Assembly: GCA_934623455.1 (NCBI GenBank)
Contig: CAKTVK010000015.1
Location: 1 to 30,336 of the forward strand
Direction of reading: 5' to 3'
DNA: 30,336 nucleotides
DNA from: an uncultured Eggerthellaceae bacterium
Lineage (GTDB): Bacteria > Actinomycetota > Coriobacteriia > Coriobacteriales > Eggerthellaceae
Position numbers and translations under genes: made by a program. The notes under the pieces were generated by a model. The model saw only the letters and a list, made by a program, of their open reading frames with translations, ran no database searches and was not told the origin of the DNA. Every line of letters begins with the position of its first letter. Position 1 is the stretch's first letter. Shown here one piece after another: positions 24,183 through 30,336 of this stretch.

Positions 24183-25613
24183 TTAGAACTGAGCGTACAT
24201 AAACGGGCTGTAACCTGCATTCATGATGAACATTATCGATGCAAGAAACAGTACGGGCGTGCCAATCATGCGACATGCTTGCCACGCAGGAGTGTTTCTG
24301 TAACGCTTTTCGAGGCTTTTGAATAGCGGCGTGGACAGCAACAACGATGCTGCAAGAAAGGCAATCGTGCGATTATCCAAGTAGTAACGTGCGCCCCAGG
24401 GGAAGGCGGGGTCGGCGCCAATTCCCACAAGATTAAGCAGGTAAGAGAGTGCTTGAGTAGAGCTTTCTGCGCGAAAAATCACCCATCCAAATATGACAAC
24501 AAGCATAGTGAAAGACCAGGTCAGCCAAGTGGGAAGCGCAAGCTTCGGCGCAATATGCACGCGATATAATCGATCGATTACCATGAAAAGCCCCCACCAG
24601 GCACCCCATGCCACAAAATGTAGTGACGCTCCGTGCCACAGCCCCGAAACAAGAAACACAACAATTAAGTTGACGTACACGTTCCCGCGCCGGCTACCTC
24701 CAAGGGGAAAGTACAGGTAATCGCGCAGCCACGATGACAAAGAAATGTGCCAACGGCGCCAAAATTCGCCTACCGTGCGCGCTGCATAAGGGTAATTGAA
24801 GTTTTCTTCGAAACGAAATCCCAGCATGCGCGCTATACCCAATGCCATATCGGAATATCCCGAAAAATCGAGATAAATCTGGAACGTATAGCAAATGATG
24901 CCAATCCAGGCGACCGGCGTGCTGATACCATCTATTTGAGCTGAAAAAATCTTATCGACTGTTAGTCCGAGCGTGTTTGCCAGTATGACTTTTTTACCCA
25001 GTCCAATAACGAAACGCCGCACACCCATTGCTATTTCTTCCACGCAAGGAACATTTTGCGTCTCCTGATCCGTGCGGTACATCTGTGCGTAGCGAACAAT
25101 AGGACCAGCAGCGATTTTCGCGAAAAAGAAAGACCAAAGCACCACGTTGATCAGGTTTTTATCTGCTGTTATGGTGCCGCGATGCACATCAATCAGATAG
25201 GAAATCAAGGAAAAGACCAAAAAAGAAATGCCTAACGGCTGCAAGATTACAGGGCTAGTAAAGGGCGCGTTGAAGAGCCGCGCGCAAAGTTCGCCAAAGA
25301 AATCGAAGTATTTATAAAAAGCTAGAAAGCTAATGTTAATGATTATTCCAGTAGCGGTAATCGCTTTACGGGGCGTTCCCTTTTTGTTTTGCGCGACACG
25401 CGCCAATGCATAAACGCCACTTGTTAAAACTAGCAGATGAGGGATGAATTCAAGTGCCGATAACGAATAGAAAATAATACTTGCCGCCAGGAGCAACGCT
25501 TTGGCGGCAGAGCGATTTTCGCCACGTTTTCCTCCGATTAAGCAAGCGGCATAATATGCAACAATCGTGATGGGTAGAAAGACAAAGAGAAACGTTAAAG
25601 AAGTTACTGGCAT
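24183..25613 (-). CDS. MBOAT-family O-acyltransferase (AlgI/DltB-like)
   Basis: The protein has 476 residues with 10 or more membrane segments. It carries the family motifs: PLGISFLVFSLISYLID, YLDFSGYSDMALG, VGEFWRRWHISLSSWLRDY (H289) and GLWHGASLHF with the catalytic H327. MBOAT proteins of this class move acyl groups, usually acetyl from acetyl-CoA, across the membrane for attachment to alginate-like polysaccharide, peptidoglycan or teichoic acid. The gene lies directly upstream of the DHHW/AlgX-like partner with its TAA overlapping that gene's SD. Start is ATG 25613, with a weak AGGA 11 nt upstream. There is no adjacent dlt gene, so polysaccharide acetylation is favoured over D-alanylation. 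Confidence 0.92.
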   Translation of the reverse strand: MPVTSLTFLFVFLPITIVAYYAACLIGGKRGENRSAAKALLLAASIIFYSLSALEFIPHLLVLTSGVYALARVAQNKKGTPRKAITATGIIINISFLAFYKYFDFFGELCARLFNAPFTSPVILQPLGISFLVFSLISYLIDVHRGTITADKNLINVVLWSFFFAKIAAGPIVRYAQMYRTDQETQNVPCVEEIAMGVRRFVIGLGKKVILANTLGLTVDKIFSAQIDGISTPVAWIGIICYTFQIYLDFSGYSDMALGIARMLGFRFEENFNYPYAARTVGEFWRRWHISLSSWLRDYLYFPLGGSRRGNVYVNLIVVFLVSGLWHGASLHFVAWGAWWGLFMVIDRLYRVHIAPKLALPTWLTWSFTMLVVIFGWVIFRAESSTQALSYLLNLVGIGADPAFPWGARYYLDNRTIAFLAASLLLSTPLFKSLEKRYRNTPAWQACRMIGTPVLFLASIMFIMNAGYSPFMYAQF

Positions 25614-26011
25614 GGCATATCCGATTCCTAGGCAGCTTCTGAGCGACAGAGAACTACCTTGACAGTGCAGCTGAAGGCGGCGTGAGAGACGTAACTCAAG
25701 GTTTCCGATGGATCTCAGAGGGGGTGCGCACTATATGCGGTTTGCGCCGATGCTCGCGTTGGCTCGTCTCTCTTGGCGCTCGCCTGACGAAAACTATAGC
25801 AATCGCGCATGCTCAACGGCATGTTTGCCGCTTTTTTGCCTAGCTTTGCGCGATGCCAGTGCACGGGTTTGCTTGTTTGGCCAGCTTAGGAAGAAGGGCT
25901 GCCTGCGATTTGTTTTTGCGGTCTTGCTTGTGTTTTGAATGCGTTTTATCTGGTGCGATTCATAACCGTGGATTGCCTCTTGCGACAAAGAGCTGTCAGC
26001 TGCTCGAGGTG
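25614..26011. other. 400-bp gap without a supported gene
   Basis: The gap lies between two minus-strand genes. A + strand frame at 25708-25938 has no credible leader or homology. A minus-strand extended -10 (TGCTATAGT, 25801-25793) could serve the MBOAT gene with a long leader. A + strand hairpin with T-run is present at 25817-25837. Confidence 0.5.
25817..25837 (+). terminator. Orphan + strand hairpin with T6 tract
   Basis: CGGCA-TGTT-TGCCG is followed after one base by TTTTTT. No annotated + strand gene ends here, so it would terminate an unannotated small RNA or is fortuitous. Confidence 0.35.
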
Positions 26012-26686
26012 TCAATTTTTCTTAGACGCCTCCAGCGCCGCACGCAGAGAATGAAACAAGCCGCCGATCAGCACCGCGATGGACGCATAGTTCATCAACG
26101 AAGAACTGATTGATGTGTCGTAGCCGGCAAACGCGAACTGAACCTGACCAAATAAGTAGGCTCCGAAATCGAGCTTGATAAGGGAATACACGCCGAAGCA
26201 AGCTATCACCACGAACAAGAGGCGCCCAGTCCAGATGGCATAACGCAGCGTACCTGGTGCGGTGCGTGTGCTTCCAACACGCATGAGTCGCCCAAGGCCC
26301 TTGACATGCAGTCCAACATGCGCAAACGCGATTGCGAACCCCCAGTACGAGCACAGCATGTGGATTCGACGCGCGACGGCGGCCCCGGGCAAGGCTGGCA
26401 GGAACCCGAAGGCGAACTTCGAGAGAACAAGAGCGCTTGCCAGCTGCCCAGCAACGCATACGATCAGTCCCACAATAGCAATAAGGCGCAGCGTGCGAAC
26501 TGCATTGGGGCGACCTCGAAGGAGTGCCTTGATGTGGCGCCGCTTCAAGATGGCATGAGCCACGACGGCGGCAAACAAGGCCACTCCCAAATACTCATGC
26601 GGCGCCGCCTGCACAAGAGCCGTTGCCATTACGGCGACAAGTAGCCCGACGGGCGCCGCATCTATCACAGCATGGACCCTTCTCAT
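26012..26686 (-). CDS. DUF4405-type membrane cytochrome-like protein
   Basis: The protein has 224 residues with about six membrane helices. Histidines lie where heme ligands are expected in DUF4405/flavinylation-associated cytochromes: H30 (APHEYLG), H44 and H51 (AHAILKRRH), H109 (RIHMLCSYWG) and H123/H127 (FAHVGLHVKG). It probably carries electrons across the membrane toward extracytoplasmic redox proteins. The two genes upstream on the same strand encode Tat-exported aldo/keto reductase and flavodoxin lipoproteins, which fits that idea (inference). The 87-bp gap to the reductase gene allows either read-through or a separate promoter. Confidence 0.8.
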   Translation of the reverse strand: MRRVHAVIDAAPVGLLVAVMATALVQAAPHEYLGVALFAAVVAHAILKRRHIKALLRGRPNAVRTLRLIAIVGLIVCVAGQLASALVLSKFAFGFLPALPGAAVARRIHMLCSYWGFAIAFAHVGLHVKGLGRLMRVGSTRTAPGTLRYAIWTGRLLFVVIACFGVYSLIKLDFGAYLFGQVQFAFAGYDTSISSSLMNYASIAVLIGGLFHSLRAALEASKKN

Positions 26687-26773
26687 GCTGTTTGCCTTCC
26701 ACGGGCACTCTTCGCTGGGTCATACGCGGCAACGACTATCAAGTTGCGGCTCTTCACAGAGAAAATCCTTTCC

Positions 26774-27784
26774 CTAGTACGAAGCATAACGCTGGTTGCG
26801 GTCAAGCGCGTCAATGGCGGCCATTTCATCGGCAGTCAGGCTAAACCCGAATACGTCGGCGTCCTCGCGGATATGATTAGGATTCGATGAACCGGGAATG
26901 CAGATGTTGCCCGACTGCAGGTGCCAACGAATAACCGCTTGAGCAGGAGAGATTCCATGATTGGCAGCTACTTCAGCGATAACCGGGTCGGCAAAGAGGG
27001 TGCGACAATCAGCCTTGCCACACAGCGGGAACCACGACTCAAGCACCGTGCCAGCTCCGGCGATAGCCGCCTTCACGCTGCCTTCCTGGAAGTAAGGCTG
27101 CGTCTCGTTCTGCAGCACGGCAGGCGGAATGGAAGCCATGTCAAGCATGCGCGCGAAACCGCTCTCGTAGAAATTCGAAATGCCGATGCAGCGGATCTTA
27201 CCAGCCGCCACGGCATCTTCCATGGCGCGGTAGGCGTCCTCGTCGTTTTCGTCTTCGTGATGCAGCAACATGAGGTCAACATAATCCTGGCCCAGGCGCT
27301 GCAATGACCCGTCGATTGCGGCCGCCGCATTCGCAAAATCGGCGGTCCACAGCTTCGTGGTCAAAAACACTTCGTCACGTGGCACGCCGGCGCGTGCAAT
27401 GCCCCGCCCCACGCCATCTTCATTTCCGTAGATGCGCGCGGTGTCAACAAGGCGCATGCCCGCCATGAGTGCCGCGTAGACCGACTCTTCAGCCTGGTCA
27501 CTTGATAGAATATAGGTGCCAATGCCCAACACAGGCATTGCAACGCCGTTGTTGAGCGTCACCGTGCGGGCAGCCAGATCGAACGACGGGTTGTAGGCGC
27601 CCGATGCAGCCACTGTCGTATCTGCCGCTGTGTTTGAATCGCTCGATGCCGAGGTTTGGACGGGTTCATCCGCGGCCGAGCTTGTGGCTGACTGCGACGC
27701 ACAACCCGCAAAACCAAGAGCGGCTCCTGCACCGAACACGATTGATCCCTTCAAAAAAGTCCTTCTGTCAAGATTCTGGTTCAT
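26774..27784 (-). CDS. Tat-exported aldo/keto reductase lipoprotein
   Basis: The protein has 336 residues from ATG 27784. An in-frame TTG four codons earlier is an alternative start. The N-terminus has a twin-arginine motif (DRRTFLKG) and a lipobox (LGFAGC, C28), then a Ser/Ala/Thr linker to about residue 65. The remainder is a complete aldo/keto reductase barrel with the catalytic tetrad: D114 and Y119 (VDTARIYGNE), K144 (TTKLW) and H175 (LLHH). The family is NAD(P)H-dependent and normally cytoplasmic, so export of a folded enzyme, possibly with bound cofactor, is notable. It follows the flavodoxin gene by 24 bp. Substrate unknown. Confidence 0.9.
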   Translation of the reverse strand: MNQNLDRRTFLKGSIVFGAGAALGFAGCASQSATSSAADEPVQTSASSDSNTAADTTVAASGAYNPSFDLAARTVTLNNGVAMPVLGIGTYILSSDQAEESVYAALMAGMRLVDTARIYGNEDGVGRGIARAGVPRDEVFLTTKLWTADFANAAAAIDGSLQRLGQDYVDLMLLHHEDENDEDAYRAMEDAVAAGKIRCIGISNFYESGFARMLDMASIPPAVLQNETQPYFQEGSVKAAIAGAGTVLESWFPLCGKADCRTLFADPVIAEVAANHGISPAQAVIRWHLQSGNICIPGSSNPNHIREDADVFGFSLTADEMAAIDALDRNQRYASY

Positions 27785-27808
27785 TTTGTTATCCAATCTC
27801 TTCGCTTC

Positions 27809-28531
27809 CTAGCTTAAACTTGCAAGCCAGCTGTCTACCTGCGACTCTGCGGTGGTCCGGTCGTTTTGAGCAGTGGTGCCCGCCACGGTAAGGCCGTCCA
27901 TCACCGTTGCTCCCGTGCATCTTCGCGCGACGGTAGCGAACATGCCGGCCTCGCCGCTACCCGCATGCGTGCTGAACGGACAGATTGTCTTACCGTTCCA
28001 ATCAAGGGCATCGATTGCCGTGTATACCGGCATGGGCATGTCTCCCCACCAGCACGGAAAGCCCAGGTACACGGTGCTGTAGCCCGAAATATCCGGCATT
28101 GCTGCCAGCTCGGGACGCGCCTCGGCGTTTTTCTCTTCAAGCGATTCATCGCAGCATGCGTTGTACGCCTCGGGATAAGGCTTCGCGCGCTCGATTTCGA
28201 ACAAATCGGCTCCGGTTTTTTCTGCAATCATTTGCGCAAGCACCATGGTGTTGCCCACTTCCACGGTGCCCACGCCATAGTTTTCGCCAGCGCGAGAGAA
28301 CACGAGCACAAGCGAAGAACCATCCGCAGCTGCGGGATTCGCCGATGCGGAAGATGCTGATGCGGAAGATGCCGATGCATCATTCGATGCGGCGCCGGCC
28401 GAGGACGCCGTGTCCGATGTCGAAGTGCCTGCCGCATTTCTGTTCTCGCTGCAGCCCGCAAGACCCGCAGTAGCGCCAAGCGCGGTGAGTCCTGCAATTT
28501 GGAGAAATCTCCGTCGATCCAAGATTTTCAT
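27809..28531 (-). CDS. Tat-exported flavodoxin lipoprotein
   Basis: The protein has 240 residues. It has a twin-arginine signal (DRRRFLQIAG) and lipobox (LAGC, C27), a Ser/Ala-rich linker (about 30-70), then a flavodoxin-like domain with SRAGENY, VGNTMVLAQMI, FEIERAKPYPEAYNACCDE, YLGFPCWWGDMP and FSTHAGSGEAG. It should hold FMN on the outer face of the membrane and relay electrons. The aldo/keto reductase lipoprotein gene follows closely and shares the same export route, so the two probably work together. A MATE gene lies upstream, 110 bp away. Confidence 0.9.
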   Translation of the reverse strand: MKILDRRRFLQIAGLTALGATAGLAGCSENRNAAGTSTSDTASSAGAASNDASASSASASSASANPAAADGSSLVLVFSRAGENYGVGTVEVGNTMVLAQMIAEKTGADLFEIERAKPYPEAYNACCDESLEEKNAEARPELAAMPDISGYSTVYLGFPCWWGDMPMPVYTAIDALDWNGKTICPFSTHAGSGEAGMFATVARRCTGATVMDGLTVAGTTAQNDRTTAESQVDSWLASLS

Positions 28532-28641
28532 GCTTTTCTCCTATCCATTCTTTTTGTATGTTTCTGAATACGGCTGTTCGGAGCGGTAGCCCGCCAGCGC
28601 ATTCTTAACATCCCTGTTTGCGCTTTTTTGCGCATTCGAAC

Positions 28642-30108
28642 CTAGGCATTTGCTGGTAGCTGAGCAGCGCTTTCCCTTCTTTTTTTCGCATTGTGGTGGC
28701 CCAGACGCACCCAGAGCGTAACAGCTGTCAAAGCCGTAATGGATTCCATGATGGGCTGCACAAGCATGAGGCCATATACTGGCCAGGTAGCATTCAGCGC
28801 AACCATAAGGGGAAGGTCAAACGTGCCTTTCCTTAGAACGGATACAATCAAAGATTGCTTAGAGCTGCCTGTTGCCTGAAATGCCGAGTTCAGCGCGAAT
28901 TCCAGCACGATAGCCGGCAATGCCAGGATGCGCAGACGTAGAAACGCGGCACCGAAGGCAACGGACTCGGCATCGGCGATAAACAGCGACACTAACGACT
29001 CGGCAAGAATTTCGTAGACAATAAGAACGAAGGCAGCCGCTGCAAGAGTGATTGCAAGAACGAAACGCATCGTTGCGCGCATGCGAGCGCGGCCGTCAGA
29101 TTTCGAGCAATAGGCAATAAGCGGCACCACTCCACTTGTTACGCCCATGATCAGCTGAAACGGGACAAGCTCGAGCTTCTGCACCACACCCATGCCACTC
29201 TCCGCCGTTACGGGTGCGGCCGAGAGCAGCGTTACCAGAACTCCGTTTGACAGTGAGGCCAGAGCAATGACTGCGGCAGCTGGCAGACCGATGGCGAAGA
29301 TCTCGCGCAGGTCGGCGCCTGCGGGGCGGCACGGTCGTGCCGTTATTGGAACTTGAAGCCGCTTGCGGTTCCTTGCGAAGTACCCGATGAAGAACAATGC
29401 GCTTGCCGCATTCGATAATGCCGTTGCAAGAGCCGCGCCGGCAACCCCTAGGCCTAGCCCGAAAATGAACACGGGGTCTAAGATGATGCACATAAGCACG
29501 CCCGCGCACATGCCCGCGCTCGCAACCCCGGGCTTCCCCTGCGCCTGCAGCATGGAGGCCAGCACGAGCCCGGTGACGGTCGGCGCCGCGCCGGCGGATG
29601 CGGCGAACCGGAGGAAGGCTCGGGCGTGCGGCATGACAGCTTCGGGCGTGCCGAGCAACCTTAGCAGCGGTTTGGAGCAAAGAAACAGCATGGCGCCTGC
29701 GACAAGCGCAAATGCCGCGGCAAGCCATGCCGACGTTGTCGCCACGCGTCGGGCACGCTGCTCGTCGCGCGCGCCGAGGCAGCGCGACACAAGGCTCCCG
29801 CCGCCGACGCCGAACAGGTTGGAGACCGCGTTCAGCAGCATGTATATCGGGAACGTGGCGATCAAAGCCGCTACCTGGGCGGGATCTCCCGTTTGCCCGA
29901 TGAACCAGGTGTCCGCCATGTTGTACGCCAGCACCACAAGCTGGCTTGCCACTGCCGGCAGGGCGAGGCTTGCCACGGCGCGCGGGACTGATGCCTTCTC
30001 AAATAGATCCGTGGAATCGAACCCGTTCTGTTGGTGTTTTTTGAATCGCTGAAGCAGGTTCAAGCGATTCCCTGCCCCTTCGTCGATAAACCGTTCGTGG
30101 CTCTGCAT
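28642..30108 (-). CDS. MATE-family multidrug/cation antiporter
   Basis: The protein has 488 residues, about twelve membrane helices in two homologous halves, with the family pattern ALPAVASQLVVLAYNMADTW near the first helix and a matching element at about 265 (GLPAAAVIALASLSNGV). It would export organic cations or drugs using a Na+ or H+ gradient. ATG 30108 has AGGAG 10 nt upstream. A promoter is predicted at 30161-30189. The divergent gene encodes a probable TetR regulator, the usual arrangement for an inducible efflux pump. The 5' half of the gene (about 29,300-29,960) is visibly richer in G and C than the rest. Confidence 0.93.
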   Translation of the reverse strand: MQSHERFIDEGAGNRLNLLQRFKKHQQNGFDSTDLFEKASVPRAVASLALPAVASQLVVLAYNMADTWFIGQTGDPAQVAALIATFPIYMLLNAVSNLFGVGGGSLVSRCLGARDEQRARRVATTSAWLAAAFALVAGAMLFLCSKPLLRLLGTPEAVMPHARAFLRFAASAGAAPTVTGLVLASMLQAQGKPGVASAGMCAGVLMCIILDPVFIFGLGLGVAGAALATALSNAASALFFIGYFARNRKRLQVPITARPCRPAGADLREIFAIGLPAAAVIALASLSNGVLVTLLSAAPVTAESGMGVVQKLELVPFQLIMGVTSGVVPLIAYCSKSDGRARMRATMRFVLAITLAAAAFVLIVYEILAESLVSLFIADAESVAFGAAFLRLRILALPAIVLEFALNSAFQATGSSKQSLIVSVLRKGTFDLPLMVALNATWPVYGLMLVQPIMESITALTAVTLWVRLGHHNAKKRRESAAQLPANA

Positions 30109-30160
30109 AAACTAGACACTCCTGATGTGCTACGGTAGTTGCTTATTCCTTGCAAATGGC

Positions 30161-30189
30161 ATAACATCATGAAGAACGGGTTTTTGCAA
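30161..30189 (-). promoter_or_regulatory. Predicted promoter of the MATE gene
   Basis: On the minus strand TTGCAA (30189-30184) and TGTTAT (30166-30161) are separated by 17 bp. The interrupted palindrome GTAA-ACCG-TTAC at 30203-30214 lies just upstream and could be part of a TetR operator. Confidence 0.45.
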
Positions 30190-30268
30190 CGGACGCGCCC
30201 ACGTAAACCGTTACTTATGACTACACTTCGGCAAAAACAGTTGCTTAAAGAGAAATAGGACAGGGCAC

Positions 30269-30336
30269 ATGGTCGAACAACTAGATGATGGAAAGAAAAC
30301 GGACTTGCGTGTGGTGAAAACGCTCGATGCAATCCG
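30269..30336 (+). CDS. N-terminal fragment of a TetR/AcrR-family regulator (cut by window end)
   Basis: ATG 30269 has AGGA 11 nt upstream. The 22 visible codons read MVEQLDDGKKTDLRV then VKTLDAI. The pattern D-x-R-x-x-K-T-x-x-A-I is the usual opening of TetR DNA-binding domains. The gene is divergent from the MATE exporter and is likely to repress it. The rest lies outside the window. Confidence 0.6.
   Translation, partial: MVEQLDDGKKTDLRVVKTLDAI

Noticed and set aside
28619..28634. TGCGC-T6-GCGCA inverted repeat after the MATE gene as a terminator
   Set aside because: The stem is only 5 bp and no T-run follows it on either strand, so it is not convincing as a terminator.
29363..30052. 229-codon + strand open frame opposite the MATE gene
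   Set aside because: A shadow caused by high GC and few stop codons. The MATE frame is unambiguous.

Overview
The window looks like a chromosomal segment of an anaerobic actinobacterium, most likely class Coriobacteriia (Eggerthellaceae-like). This is an inference from several traits: roughly 50% GC, Tat-exported lipoprotein redox enzymes with a DUF4405 membrane cytochrome, BspA-type LRR surface proteins, and a dockerin-like tail. No rRNA, tRNA or CRISPR array was seen.

Region 1 (1-8702, + strand) is the 3' part of a tightly packed defence-type operon. In order it encodes the C-terminal part of an Hsp70-like ATPase (its frame broken by a TAG at 71-73), a 1102-residue superfamily 1 (UvrD/Rep) helicase carrying a BspA-type leucine-rich-repeat sensor-like module in front of its motor, a DrmA-type DEAD/DEAH helicase and a DrmB (DUF1998) protein. 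DrmA and DrmB are the shared core of DISARM. No methyltransferase, DrmC, DrmD or DrmE is visible, so this is a DISARM-related variant whose 5' end lies outside the window. The LRR-helicase fusion is the most unusual object here.

Region 2 (8703-9843) is accessory DNA: gene-poor sequence and a RelB/RelE-type toxin-antitoxin pair. It is bounded by two identical 43-bp direct repeats, each holding a perfect 11-bp inverted repeat.

Region 3 (9844-13747, - strand) is a lic1-like choline locus: a fused winged-helix/LicC-like nucleotidyltransferase/LicA-like choline kinase, a DMT (LicB-like) permease and a small winged-helix-like protein. A run of nine G lies between the ribosome binding site and the TTG start of the fused gene and could make it phase-variable. 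A DUF1648 membrane protein precedes it.

Region 4 (13965-25613) is a cell-surface region: an alpha/beta hydrolase; a secreted LRR-CAP-dockerin protein; a secreted fusion of a formylglycine-generating-enzyme-like domain, Fn3 and esterase; an OmpR/histidine-kinase pair whose upstream gap holds an 11-bp tandem repeat and a 16-bp palindrome; and an MBOAT plus AlgX/DHHW-like pair expected to O-acetylate a surface polymer.

Region 5 (26012-30336) encodes a DUF4405 cytochrome-like membrane protein, a Tat-exported aldo/keto reductase lipoprotein, a Tat-exported flavodoxin lipoprotein, a MATE exporter and, divergently, the first 22 codons of a probable TetR regulator. The first three suggest extracytoplasmic flavin/heme redox chemistry.
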